64,000 bases of DNA from Spirochaetaceae bacterium (GCA_017416145.1 JAFQDD010000022.1:19054-83053), one strand, 5' to 3'. Shown: positions 1 to 7,409, counted from the first letter of the stretch. The notes: a model not told the origin generated them from the letters alone. Program-made: numbers and translations.

Positions 1-1
1 T

Positions 2-532
2 TTTGAGAATGTTATGTCTGAAGTTACAATTACTGATAACGGTTCTGGTTTTGCAGGAGGACTTATTGGTAGACTTGGAACTAGTGTTATGTATGATCCT
101 ACTAAAGCTATGGTAAAAAATTGTGCTGTATATGCAGATGTATCATCTACCAACGGAATTGCTGGAGGTATATTAGGAGCAATTTGGGAAAATACAAGAT
201 GTTGTACTATTCAAAATTCAGTTTATATGGGAGAAATTAAAGGAACTACTGTAGGTGCTATTGTTGGCAAAAATGAAAACAATGATGTAGCTGAGAGTGT
301 ACTAAATAATATATGGTATTGTGTTACTAATAATTCTAGCATCCCACTTATTGGAACAAAAGCTGATACAACAGAAGAAGTGATTACTGCTGTCGAAAGC
401 AAATCCGCCGATCAAATCGCCACCGCAGAGGCAGCAACATTGCTTAATACAAATTCAGGTGGTACATCAAATGTTGTTTGGGAATATGTGAAAGAAGAGG
501 CGGCATATCCAACTTTAAAGATTGTAAACTAA
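2..532 (+). CDS. GLUG-repeat surface protein, C-terminal part (5' partial)
   Basis: The reading frame is open from the window edge, so the ATG at 14 is probably internal and the true start lies upstream. Three glycine-rich repeats of the GLUG type are visible: GFAGGLIGRLG, NGIAGGILGAIW and TTVGAIVGK. These form short beta segments found in large secreted or surface proteins of gut and oral bacteria, often adhesins or IgA-protease-like proteins. The C-terminus (EYVKEEAAYPTLKIVN) resembles the closing strand of such proteins. The role is inferred from the repeat class only. An intact terminator follows the stop codon. Confidence 0.6.
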   Translation, partial: FENVMSEVTITDNGSGFAGGLIGRLGTSVMYDPTKAMVKNCAVYADVSSTNGIAGGILGAIWENTRCCTIQNSVYMGEIKGTTVGAIVGKNENNDVAESVLNNIWYCVTNNSSIPLIGTKADTTEEVITAVESKSADQIATAEAATLLNTNSGGTSNVVWEYVKEEAAYPTLKIVN

Positions 533-540
533 AATAAATC

Positions 541-592
541 AAGCCTAAGGTTTGAAAGTCTTTATTAACTTCTTGACCTTAGGCTTTTTTTT
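541..592 (+). terminator. Rho-independent terminator, probably once bidirectional
   Basis: The arms AAGCCTAAGGT (541-551) and ACCTTAGGCTT (577-587) pair around a 25-nt loop and run into eight T residues. It lies 8 bp after the GLUG gene stop. Its right half is repeated at 5077-5108, next to the permease stop, where the left arm is missing. This suggests it once separated two convergent genes. Confidence 0.8.
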
Positions 593-604
593 ACATCTTA
601 TCCG
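561..604. repeat. 44-bp direct repeat, left copy
   Basis: This sequence is identical to 5077-5120. It contains the right arm of the terminator, the T-run, and the last few codons plus stop of the ABC permease read on the minus strand (DKM-stop). At this end only that short piece of the permease remains. The right copy is continuous with the intact permease. The pair brackets a 4516-bp unit. Confidence 0.9.
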
Positions 605-655
605 TTTGTATTGCGAATGTTTTTCCCCTAGCTGATATGATGCTGGGGGTTTGTT

Positions 656-1009
656 TTATAATTTTTCTATTATTGTATATACGGCTTGTGTTGTATCAGG
701 TGGTAAGTTTTCTAGTCTTTGAATCAGTGGGTAGTACTTGTAGAAAAGATTTTTCTTGATTTCAATGTCTTCTTCGGTAGAGATTGAGCTTTCAATGCTA
801 GAAATTTCTTGGGAATTTTCTTCAAGTAGCTTTTCTAAAGGAACTTCCAATGCTCGAGAAATACGAAGTGCAATATCAGCGGCTGGCATGCCATTTCTTT
901 TGATTCCGTTAGAAATAGTGTGTACAGAAAAACTTGCCGCAGAAGCTAGTTCTTTGCGACTGATTCCTTTATATTCACATTCAGATTCTACATTATGCCA
1001 AAATCCCAT
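656..1009 (-). CDS. XRE-family helix-turn-helix regulator
   Basis: This 117-aa DNA-binding protein has a helix-turn-helix at about residues 15-62 (SRKELASAASFSVHTISNGI, then ISRALEVPLEKLLEE) in the lambda-Cro/XRE fold. The C-terminal half is acidic and helical, of unknown role. It is transcribed away from the outer-membrane protein gene at 1237. The shared 227-bp gap holds three copies of a 16-bp palindrome, so autoregulation and control of the divergent surface operon are likely. It lies inside the 44-bp-repeat-flanked block and resembles small phage or accessory-element repressors. Confidence 0.8.
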   Translation of the reverse strand: MGFWHNVESECEYKGISRKELASAASFSVHTISNGIKRNGMPAADIALRISRALEVPLEKLLEENSQEISSIESSISTEEDIEIKKNLFYKYYPLIQRLENLPPDTTQAVYTIIEKL

Positions 1010-1019
1010 AGCCTAGTTA

Positions 1020-1108
1020 TATCACAACTGTAATATTGTTTTGTTTAATTTATTTAAGTTGTAATAATATTTTATTCGTGATACACTTTATATATTACAG
1101 TTGTAATA
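1020..1108. promoter_or_regulatory. Three-site operator array for the XRE regulator
   Basis: Three 16-bp dyads with 7-bp arms and a 2-bp centre are visible. The best, TATTACAGTTGTAATA (1093-1108), is a perfect palindrome. The copy at 1020-1035 has one mismatch between arms, and that at 1051-1066 has two. They fill the divergent promoter region between the XRE gene and the outer-membrane protein gene. The binding partner is inferred from position. Confidence 0.6.
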
Positions 1109-1236
1109 AACTATAAAAAGTGTCTATAAAAAAAGTGTGTATGATTACAATTTTGCCCAAATAATTCATTCAAAAAATACATCTTTTCTTGTAAACCTTT
1201 TATAACTTTATACTTCTATAATCTTGGAGTTATGTT

Positions 1237-1800
1237 ATGAAAAAAATGTGTAAGATACTTGTTGCAATATTGTTTGCACTGGCACTAGCTCACCCTGTTA
1301 TGGCAAAAGACAGTAACGTTGATATAAGTCTTTATAGTGTAACAAGATTTTCTGTTGGAGAACTAGCAAAGTATTCATCCTGTAGCCTTGGTGGTGGAAT
1401 TGCTGCCGAAGGAACTTTTTCTTTTTTCCCACTTTTAGGAATAAGTGGGAGGGCAGAATTTGCTCCTATGATAGGACTACATGCAGATATAAAAAGCTGG
1501 ATGAATGCAGCTTTTACCGCTGGACTTTACCTAAACCTTCCCTTAGGAAAAACTTTTATTTTGCGACCAGAGTTGGGCTACGGAGTTCAGTTACATATTG
1601 TGGATTCTACCAATAAGAATCTTGCAGGAGTTTTTGCAGATCAGATAGTGCAATTTTCTGGAACAGTAAAAATTGCCCCCAAACCATTGCAAGCAAAGGG
1701 CTTTTCTTTTGATGTGGCTCCATTATATACGTTATTAACTGAAAAAACAGCAGCCTTGCATTATTTAGGTTTTAGACTAGGGCTATCATATCAATTATAA
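1237..1800 (+). CDS. Outer-membrane beta-barrel-like protein
   Basis: This 187-aa protein has a signal peptide (MKKMCKILVAILFALALAHPVMA, cleavage after residue 23). It continues with alternating hydrophobic and glycine-rich strands (SLGGGIAAEGTF, LGISGRAEFAPMIGLH, FTAGLYLNLPLG, LRPELGYGVQL) and ends in a strand typical of small outer-membrane barrels (YLGFRLGLSYQL). It is the first gene of a rightward operon with the lipoprotein at 1821 (20-bp gap) and the DGR-type target gene at 2399. It may help place the lipoproteins at the surface, which is inference. The divergent operator array suggests XRE control. Confidence 0.6.
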   Translation: MKKMCKILVAILFALALAHPVMAKDSNVDISLYSVTRFSVGELAKYSSCSLGGGIAAEGTFSFFPLLGISGRAEFAPMIGLHADIKSWMNAAFTAGLYLNLPLGKTFILRPELGYGVQLHIVDSTNKNLAGVFADQIVQFSGTVKIAPKPLQAKGFSFDVAPLYTLLTEKTAALHYLGFRLGLSYQL

Positions 1801-1820
1801 AAGGAAGAGGAAAAATTATT

Positions 1821-2402
1821 ATGAAAAAAATAGGTAGGATTTTTGGTGTAGTATTACTTTGTTTAATATTGTTTTCATGTAGTAATTTATTAGAAAAATT
1901 AGAACATGCTGCAATCCCCTTACATACGGTGTCTTATGAAAGCGAATGGGGAACTGCTCCCACTTCTGTAGGAGTACTTGATAATACTGCTTTAACACAA
2001 GAACACTTACCCCTTTTATTAGAAGTTGGGTACACCTTTGAAGGTTGGTATTGTGAAGATACAAAAATTGAAGTTGGTTATGTCCTTCATGACAGTATAA
2101 CTCTTACAGCTAAATGGCAAGAAAACACCCTTGGTATTAAAGTTCAAGCTCCAAGCTATAGTGATATACCAAACCTAGCAACACCAACTATTTCTGGTAC
2201 AACAGTTACCTTTGTAGCTCCAGAAGAATATGCAAGTTATAGTTGGTACATAGATGGTGTTTTGCAAGATAATGAACATACTCAAAGTTTTATTCTAGAT
2301 ACAACAAATCTTTCTGCCAGAAGTTATTACATAATGCTTGTGGTGGTTGATGAAAAAGACGCAGTGTATTCAGCACAGTATGAATTAGAGGTAACAAAAT
2401 GA
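1821..2402 (+). CDS. Lipoprotein with an InlB/Listeria-Bacteroides-type repeat
   Basis: This 193-aa protein has a lipoprotein signal with lipobox LFSC (Cys20). One InlB B-type repeat, about residues 35-95, has the hallmarks GYTFEGWYCEDT and ITLTAKW. The C-terminal region (SYSWYIDGVLQDN, ARSYYIMLVVVDEKDAVYSAQYELEV) resembles an Ig-like or PKD-like beta domain. The start follows a good ribosome site (GGAAGAGG). The last 4 bp overlap the next gene (ATGA), so the two are translationally coupled. It is probably a surface partner of the variable lipoprotein. Confidence 0.65.
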   Translation: MKKIGRIFGVVLLCLILFSCSNLLEKLEHAAIPLHTVSYESEWGTAPTSVGVLDNTALTQEHLPLLLEVGYTFEGWYCEDTKIEVGYVLHDSITLTAKWQENTLGIKVQAPSYSDIPNLATPTISGTTVTFVAPEEYASYSWYIDGVLQDNEHTQSFILDTTNLSARSYYIMLVVVDEKDAVYSAQYELEVTK

Positions 2403-4531
2403 AAAATATACTAAAACTATTTATTGGATTGATTTTATTTGTAATGTTCTCTTGTCATAATATTACAAATAGTGAACAAGAAACTTTAGAAACAAATAAT
2501 CATGCATACATTTCTATAAGCCTTAATGGAAATGCAAGAACAGTGTTACCTCAAAGTGCTGATTTTGAAAAGGATTTTGAATTATCCTTTGAATTGCAAG
2601 GAAAGCAAGAAGGAAAAGACTTACAAACAATAAAAAAATGGACTGCTACAGCAGAAAAAACAGCTTATACTTTGATGACAGAAGATACCGCTGTTTTAAT
2701 AAATACCGGTCTTTGGAATTTTGAACTAACCGTACAAAAAGCTGGACAAAAAGTTCTTTTTGGTACTTTAGAGGAAATTACTATACAAGCAGGAACAAAT
2801 ACCCTTAATTTTGGCACTTTGCAAAACCTTACTAGTGGAAATGGTTCAGTTTCTGTTGCATTAAGTTTTCCACAAGAGGGAAGAGTGCAAGCTGTACAAG
2901 GTGGATTATATAATCTTGATGGCACAGCCCTTGAAGGTTTTGAAAAAGAAAGCCTTACAATAACAATTAGCGACAAAAGTGTTGTACGCTATAATAAAGA
3001 AAATGTTCCTTGTGGTACCTATCTTGTAAAATTTGAACTTTTTAGTGACAAAGAAGCCTCTGAACCTATGAATGTGTACACAGAAATTGTACAAGTTGCA
3101 ACAGGTTTTGTAAGTGCAGCACAAAGAACTCTTGAACAGCTTAATACCTTGTATACAATTACCTATGATTTAGCAGGAGGTGAATTTGTTGAAGGCTTTA
3201 CCGCTCAAGCTAGTTTTAATCAAGCTATGACAGTAACTTTGCCAACAGCAGAAAATCTTTTAAAAACAGGTTATGTCTTTGTTGGGTGGAAAAATGACCA
3301 AGGTGATACAGTAACAGAAATACCAGTAGGAACAATTGGAGATGTGTATTTGTATGCAAAGTGGCATGAACACACATATTCAGAAGACTGGACAAGTGAC
3401 GCAACACACCACTGGCACGCTTCAACTTGTGGACACACAGAAGAAATAAGTGAAAAAGCAGTGCATGTTTTTGGAAATTGGACTGTAACAAAAGATCCAA
3501 CAGAGACCCAAGAGGGAAGAAAAGAAAGAAACTGTACCGTTTGTGAATATACTGATTCTGTGGTGTTAAAACCTGTACCAGAAGGCTTTGTATTTGTAAA
3601 AGGTGCTACTGTAACAGGTGCATTACCAGCTTGGTTGGATGAATCAGCTTATGACAAATATAAAGGTGTATTTATAGAAGGCAGAAATGTAACCTTAAGC
3701 GATTTTTACATGGGAAAATACGAAGTAACCCAAGAAGAATACGCAAGTGTAATGGAAGGGCAAAAAGTAACTGTAGATGGAAAAGAATACGAGCTAGAAA
3801 GTAACCCAAGTTTGTGTACAGCAGATAATACAAGCTTCCCATTATTTAATGGCGATGTACAAGAAAAACGCCCAGTAGAAAAGGTAACTTGGTATGATGC
3901 AGTATGGTATTGTAATGCATTAAGCGAAAAAGAAGGCTTAACAAAAGCATATAATATTGAAGTTACACAAGTTATACAATCAAGTGGAAAAACTGGATAT
4001 TACATATATAATGCAAATGTAACACTAAACAAAAATGCAAATGGCTACCGCTTACCAACAGAAGCAGAATGGGAATACGCAGCTAGAGGTGGAGATCCAA
4101 CAAAAGATGATTGGAACTATGTGTTTAGTGGAGCAGATACAGCAGAAGGTGTTTCTTATGATAGTTCAAAAAATATAGGCTTAGACAGTGTAGGTTGGTA
4201 TTGGTATAACAGTATAAATGGAACAACAGGAGATACTGAACCTTCAAGTGGTGAGCAAGGATATGGAACCCACCAAGTAGGTAAGAAAGCCCATAACAGA
4301 CTAGGTTTATATGATATGAGCGGAAATGTATGGGAATGGTGCTATGATTGGAAAGAAACAATAACTACAACTACCCCTGCAGACGGTGCTACCTCGGGCT
4401 CATACCGCGTCGGCCGCGGTAGTAGTTGGTGCGATGGCGCTAAGGGCGCGTCTGTTTCTTGCCGTACCAGCATCTACCCGTACCTCCGCGACAGCGGCCT
4501 TGGTTTCCGTGTTGTGCGTTCAGCAAACTAG
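2399..4531 (+). CDS. DGR target: variable lipoprotein with FGE/C-type-lectin-fold domain
   Basis: This 710-aa protein has a lipobox (VMFSC, Cys19). An InlB-type repeat lies at about 252-322 (TYDLAGGEF, GYVFVGW, YLYAKW). A His/Cys-containing linker with a CGHTEE and NCTVCEYTDS pattern follows at 325-390. An FGE-sulfatase (SUMF1) domain at about 395-708 has FYMGKYEVTQEEY, RPVEKVTWYDAVWYCNALS, YRLPTEAEWEYAARGG and GNVWEWCYDW. The last 45 residues are the GC-rich variable region of a diversity-generating retroelement. This is the architecture of TvpA of Treponema denticola, a surface lipoprotein whose C-type-lectin fold displays mutated residues. No catalytic sulfatase-modifying role is implied. 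With the RT broken and no template repeat visible, the sequence is probably now fixed. Confidence 0.85.
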   Translation: MKNILKLFIGLILFVMFSCHNITNSEQETLETNNHAYISISLNGNARTVLPQSADFEKDFELSFELQGKQEGKDLQTIKKWTATAEKTAYTLMTEDTAVLINTGLWNFELTVQKAGQKVLFGTLEEITIQAGTNTLNFGTLQNLTSGNGSVSVALSFPQEGRVQAVQGGLYNLDGTALEGFEKESLTITISDKSVVRYNKENVPCGTYLVKFELFSDKEASEPMNVYTEIVQVATGFVSAAQRTLEQLNTLYTITYDLAGGEFVEGFTAQASFNQAMTVTLPTAENLLKTGYVFVGWKNDQGDTVTEIPVGTIGDVYLYAKWHEHTYSEDWTSDATHHWHASTCGHTEEISEKAVHVFGNWTVTKDPTETQEGRKERNCTVCEYTDSVVLKPVPEGFVFVKGATVTGALPAWLDESAYDKYKGVFIEGRNVTLSDFYMGKYEVTQEEYASVMEGQKVTVDGKEYELESNPSLCTADNTSFPLFNGDVQEKRPVEKVTWYDAVWYCNALSEKEGLTKAYNIEVTQVIQSSGKTGYYIYNANVTLNKNANGYRLPTEAEWEYAARGGDPTKDDWNYVFSGADTAEGVSYDSSKNIGLDSVGWYWYNSINGTTGDTEPSSGEQGYGTHQVGKKAHNRLGLYDMSGNVWEWCYDWKETITTTTPADGATSGSYRVGRGSSWCDGAKGASVSCRTSIYPYLRDSGLGFRVVRSAN
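4390..4520 (+). repeat. Inferred DGR variable region (VR)
   Basis: GC content rises sharply here compared with the AT-rich flanks. In the frame of the target gene, the codons where TvpA-like proteins vary are GGC, TGC, GAT, GGC, AAG, GGC, TGC, ACC, AGC, ATC, TAC, TAC, CTC, GAC, AGC and GGC. Of these 16, 14 end in C, as expected from adenine mutagenesis of AAC codons. The constant codons between them (GCG TCT GTT TCT, CGT, CCG, CGC, CTT GGT TTC CGT) contain no A. The borders are approximate, because no template repeat is present to align. Confidence 0.75.
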
Positions 4532-4539
4532 CGTTTGCT
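4522..4539 (+). promoter_or_regulatory. DGR-type hairpin/cruciform at the target stop codon
   Basis: AGCAAAC (4522-4528) and GTTTGCT (4533-4539) form a perfect 7-bp stem with a 4-nt loop, TAGC, that contains the stop codon. DGRs commonly carry a 7-10-bp stem with a tetraloop just downstream of the variable region, where it aids retrohoming. Size and position both fit. Confidence 0.65.
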
Positions 4540-4565
4540 AGGCTCTGTAAGGAAGTTATTAACGA

Positions 4566-4594
4566 CTTCTAATTTGCCTTTGGCAAATTAGAAG
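4566..4594 (+). terminator. Strong 13-bp hairpin after the target gene
   Basis: CTTCTAATTTGCC and GGCAAATTAGAAG pair perfectly around a TTT loop. No T-run follows, so this may be an RNA-processing or DNA-structural element and not a classic terminator. It lies between the variable region and the RT remnant, where a template repeat would normally be. Confidence 0.5.
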
Positions 4595-4694
4595 GGCGGG
4601 TGCCAGTTCAATAATTATTTTGTGGCAGGTAAAACTTATCGTAATCCACAATAATAGTTTTTAGAACCAGTCTTTTCCTGCGGTAACACGCGAA

Positions 4695-5092
4695 TTGAAT
4701 TTGCCAGTCTTGTGCTTAGTGCAAAAAAACTTAAAATCAAAACCTGCAATTCTTAGTTCTTATTCACAATTTACAATTCATGAACCAAAAGAGCGTCTTA
4801 TTAGTGTTGTTCCTTTTATAGACAGAGTTATGCATCATGCAATTATGAATATTTTAGAACCGATTCATTTAGTATAGAAAAAGGTTTACCCATTGGAAAT
4901 TTAACAAGCCAATTTTTTGCAAATCTTTATCTTTCAGAACTAGATCACTTTGTTTTAGAAAAATTAAAACCTTCTGGATATTGTCGCTACATGGACGATT
5001 TTATATTATTTTCTAATTCAAAAATAGATTTGAAGAAAATGCTTAACTGTATTGAATCTTTTTGTTTAAATAATCTTTTATTAACTTCTTGA
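4695..5092 (+). pseudogene. DGR reverse transcriptase remnant
   Basis: Two frames carry pieces of one reverse transcriptase. The first (4695-4877) reads FTIHEPKERLISVVPFIDR and VMHHAIMNILEPI, which matches the motif just before the catalytic core. The second (4862-5092) reads GLPIGNLTSQFFANLYLSEL and GYCRYMDDFILF. The GxxxSQ form of motif 4 (GNLTSQ) is a hallmark of DGR reverse transcriptases, and YMDD is the catalytic box. About 90 residues, including the first catalytic aspartate, are missing between the pieces, and the C-terminus is cut by the 44-bp repeat. Weak similarity to the RT N-terminus (VAGKTYRNP) begins near 4618. It cannot encode a working enzyme. Confidence 0.85.
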
Positions 5093-5120
5093 CCTTAGGC
5101 TTTTTTTTACATCTTATCCG
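5077..5120. repeat. 44-bp direct repeat, right copy
   Basis: This is identical to 561-604. On the left it is fused to the RT remnant, supplying its last codons (LLTS-stop). On the right it continues into the intact permease 3' end. The left arm of the terminator is absent here, so the shared terminator is intact only at the other border. Confidence 0.9.
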
Positions 5121-5859
5121 CAGACATTTTTCGTTTGAAAACAATTATTGCTAGTGTGAAAAGTCCTACAGCGTAAGCGGTTACAACACCTAACGGAAGC
5201 CAAATCTCTGAATAGTTGCCGGTTAATACGTATTTCCCAAGGTTTGTGGCGTGTACAAAAGGAAGAGCATAAGCAATAGCTTTGAAAGCTCCACCAATCA
5301 AGTCTAGAGGAATCCAAGCACCAGAAAGCCAAGCACAAAGGTTTGTAAGCAAGGCACCGCAAAGACCACCAACTTGTTTGTCGTTAAAAATGCTTCCACA
5401 AAGTAAACCAATTCCAATAAACATAATGGCAGTTGGAATGTTTATCAAAATGGCTGGAATTATGTTCCAAGTTGGAGTTAAGCCCATTATCAAGGCGAAA
5501 CCAAAAGAAATTGCACTTTGTCCAAGGGCAATAAACAAAAGTGGAATGCTGTATCCAAGTATAAAATCCTTTGATTTTAGAGGAGAAGCATACAATCGCA
5601 AAAGATAAGAAGATGTTCTGTCTTTTGAAACTAGCATCGCACTAAAAAGTGAAATAAATGAAAAGCCAAAGACAATCATTCCCGGGGTTAGATTGTTGAT
5701 TTCAAAAAGAGTAGTGGCTCCTGCATCCTGTGGAATACTTTTGTTTATGATAGAAAAAAGTAATATCAAAATGATAGGGAAGCCAAGTCCAAATCCCACA
5801 GTTAGTGGATCTCTAATAATTTCTTTTGTACAACGTGAAGCAAAAACCTTAGTTTTCAT
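5107..5859 (-). CDS. ABC-2 type transporter permease
   Basis: This is a protein of about 250 aa, taking the internal start MKTKVFASRCTKEI, which follows GGGGGAAATCACA. A longer frame begins at 5958 but lies within the ATPase gene. Six hydrophobic segments are visible, including VGFGLGFPIILILLFSI, GMIVFGFSFISLFSAMLVS and a C-terminal VVTAYAVGLFTLAIIVF. It is the membrane half of a DrrB/NodJ-like exporter for drugs or lipids; the substrate is unknown. It overlaps the ATPase gene by 11 bp, indicating translational coupling. Its last codons and stop are duplicated at 591-604. Confidence 0.85.
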   Translation of the reverse strand: MKTKVFASRCTKEIIRDPLTVGFGLGFPIILILLFSIINKSIPQDAGATTLFEINNLTPGMIVFGFSFISLFSAMLVSKDRTSSYLLRLYASPLKSKDFILGYSIPLLFIALGQSAISFGFALIMGLTPTWNIIPAILINIPTAIMFIGIGLLCGSIFNDKQVGGLCGALLTNLCAWLSGAWIPLDLIGGAFKAIAYALPFVHATNLGKYVLTGNYSEIWLPLGVVTAYAVGLFTLAIIVFKRKMSADKM

Positions 5860-6601
5860 TGTGATTTCCCCCTGTAGTTGTGTCTGTGCAAAGTGATACA
5901 AAAGCGTCTTCAAAGTTTTTTGCACCAGTTTTTTCAATAAGTTCTGCTGCGGTTCCAAGAGCTTTTAATTTTCCCTGAGCCATTACAGCAATTCTGTCTG
6001 AAAGATTTTCGGCTTCTTCTAGATAATGGGTTGTTAAAATTATGGTGATTTTTCCCTTTAAGCTAGAAATCACATTCCAAAGTTCTCGTCGAGCTAAAAC
6101 GTCTAATCCCAAAGTTGGCTCGTCTAAAAAGAGGATTTTTGGCTCTGAAATCAAAGCCATGGCGATACTTAACCGACGTTGCCATCCACCAGATAAAGTT
6201 TTTGCCCTTTGATTTTGAAATTCTTCCAGGTTAAAATCTTCTATCATTTTTTGCGCTTTAGCTTTTTGTTCTTCTTTTGAAGCACCGTAAATTCCAGCAA
6301 TAAATTCTAGGTTTTCCTTTACGGTAAGATTTTGAGCGATGGCTGTTTCTTGTGGTGAAACATTTATAATTTCTTTTACTTTTAGGCTTTCTTTTGAAAT
6401 AGAATAGCCGCCTAAAGTTGCGTCGCCAGAAGTGGCAGAGCAAAGTCCGCAAAGCATTTTAATTGTGGTGGTTTTTCCAGCACCGTTTACACCAAGAAGG
6501 CTAAAAAGTTCACCTTTTTTGATTTCAAGACTTAAATTGTCTACAGCTTTTTTTGTACCAAAGGTTTTGCACAAGTTTTTAATTTCAATTGCGTTTTCCA
6601 T
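5849..6601 (-). CDS. ABC transporter ATP-binding protein (DrrA-like)
   Basis: This 250-aa nucleotide-binding subunit has Walker A GVNGAGKTTTIK (about 37-48), Q-loop SPQETAIAQNLTVKENL, signature LSGGWQRRLSIA, Walker B ILFLDEPTLGLD and the switch histidine in ILTTHYLEEAE. It energises the membrane subunit encoded just downstream. The signature tryptophan (SGGWQRR) is common in the ABC-2 drug/lipid exporter branch. An AbrB-like gene lies 23 bp upstream on the same strand, so the three genes probably form one operon. Confidence 0.9.
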   Translation of the reverse strand: MENAIEIKNLCKTFGTKKAVDNLSLEIKKGELFSLLGVNGAGKTTTIKMLCGLCSATSGDATLGGYSISKESLKVKEIINVSPQETAIAQNLTVKENLEFIAGIYGASKEEQKAKAQKMIEDFNLEEFQNQRAKTLSGGWQRRLSIAMALISEPKILFLDEPTLGLDVLARRELWNVISSLKGKITIILTTHYLEEAENLSDRIAVMAQGKLKALGTAAELIEKTGAKNFEDAFVSLCTDTTTGGNHNEN

Positions 6602-6624
6602 AGATTTCTCTTTATATTTTTTGA

Positions 6625-6867
6625 TTATGAATTGGTTTCTTCGTCATTAGAATCTGGGAAAGTTTCTTTCATAACAGATTCTGCGATGCTCATCATTCTG
6701 TCGTTTTGCACAAGAGCAATTCCCCGTTTTTTGTCTGCAAGTAGGACGATTGTATCTCCTAGTTCAAGGCCAAACATTTCTCGAGCTGCCTTTGGAATTA
6801 CGATTTGCCCTTTTTCTCCAATGGTAACTGTGGAAATAAACCTTCCTTTTGGTATTTTAGGTTTCAT
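6625..6867 (-). CDS. AbrB/MazE-like transcription regulator
   Basis: This 80-aa protein has a swapped-hairpin AbrB domain at residues 10-52 (FISTVTIGEKGQIVIPKAAR then FGLELGDTIVLLADKK) and an acidic tail. In many Firmicutes and spirochaetes, such small regulators precede DrrAB-type exporters and act as local regulators. The operon order here (AbrB, ATPase, permease) is the same. It is divergent from the PIN toxin gene across a 152-bp gap. It could instead be a solitary MazE-type antitoxin, but no toxin gene follows it. Confidence 0.75.
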   Translation of the reverse strand: MKPKIPKGRFISTVTIGEKGQIVIPKAAREMFGLELGDTIVLLADKKRGIALVQNDRMMSIAESVMKETFPDSNDEETNS

Positions 6868-6984
6868 AAGTTTGCTCCTGATAAGTTATAAAAGTATAAA
6901 AAGTAGGAAAAGTTGTACTTTTATTACATAGTATAACTGGAAATAGATTTTGTCAAGGAAAGGGAAGAATATTGGAAAAGAATG

Positions 6985-7019
6985 TTGACATTACACTTGT
7001 ACAATAGTACAATACTAAT
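6985..7019 (+). promoter_or_regulatory. Promoter/operator of the PIN-Phd operon
   Basis: TTGACA (6985-6990) and TACAAT (7008-7013) are spaced by exactly 17 nt. An inverted repeat, TTGTAC-AATA-GTACAA (6997-7012), overlaps the -10 box and fits an autorepression site. The ATG at 7020 falls where transcription should begin, and no ribosome-binding sequence precedes it. The toxin message is therefore probably leaderless. Confidence 0.65.
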
Positions 7020-7409
7020 ATGAAACAAATGGTAATTGATGCTTCTTGTATTTTGGCTTTTTTGTTGAATCAAGAAGGATGTAATGAGGTTAAATCAATA
7101 GTTGCGGATTCAGAATTGGTGGCTCCAACCTGTCTGTCTTTTGAAATTGGAAATGCAATTTCTAAATTGATTAAACGCAATTTACTCTCAATAGTAGATG
7201 GTGTGGCTGTTTTTCACGAATTTGCAAAAATTCCAATTAGATTGATAGAACCAAATATTCCTTCTTCTATTGTTTTGGCAGGGCAATCAGATTCCTATTC
7301 TTACGACGCATTTTACATAAATCTTGCAACTCAGTTTTCATTACCGTTATTTACCTTTGATGAAAAAATGAGGCAAATTTCAGCAGAAAGGGGGATTTTA
7401 TGCTTGTAA
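7020..7409 (+). CDS. PIN-domain toxin (VapC-like)
   Basis: This 129-aa protein has the PIN-fold pattern: VIDASCILAFLL (Asp6), SFEIGNAISK (Glu42), DSYSYDAFYINLA (Asp99 region) and LFTFDEKM (Asp near 116). These acidic residues would bind metal in an endoribonuclease active site, as in VapC tRNA- or rRNA-cutting toxins. The antitoxin gene overlaps its 3' end by 10 bp. The toxin comes first, the reverse of ordinary vapBC. It is transcribed from a strong promoter with a palindromic operator and probably from a leaderless mRNA. Confidence 0.8.
   Translation: MKQMVIDASCILAFLLNQEGCNEVKSIVADSELVAPTCLSFEIGNAISKLIKRNLLSIVDGVAVFHEFAKIPIRLIEPNIPSSIVLAGQSDSYSYDAFYINLATQFSLPLFTFDEKMRQISAERGILCL

Noticed and set aside
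4532..4694. Template repeat of the DGR
   Set aside because: I compared this interval by eye with the variable region and found no matching stretch. No other copy was seen in the window either.
5860..5958. Longer N-terminus of the ABC permease
   Set aside because: It lies wholly within the ATPase coding sequence in another frame. The internal ATG has a strong ribosome site.
6868..7019. AbrB-like protein as antitoxin of the PIN toxin
   Set aside because: The AbrB gene is divergent and is co-directional with the ABC exporter. The PIN gene has its own overlapping Phd-type partner.
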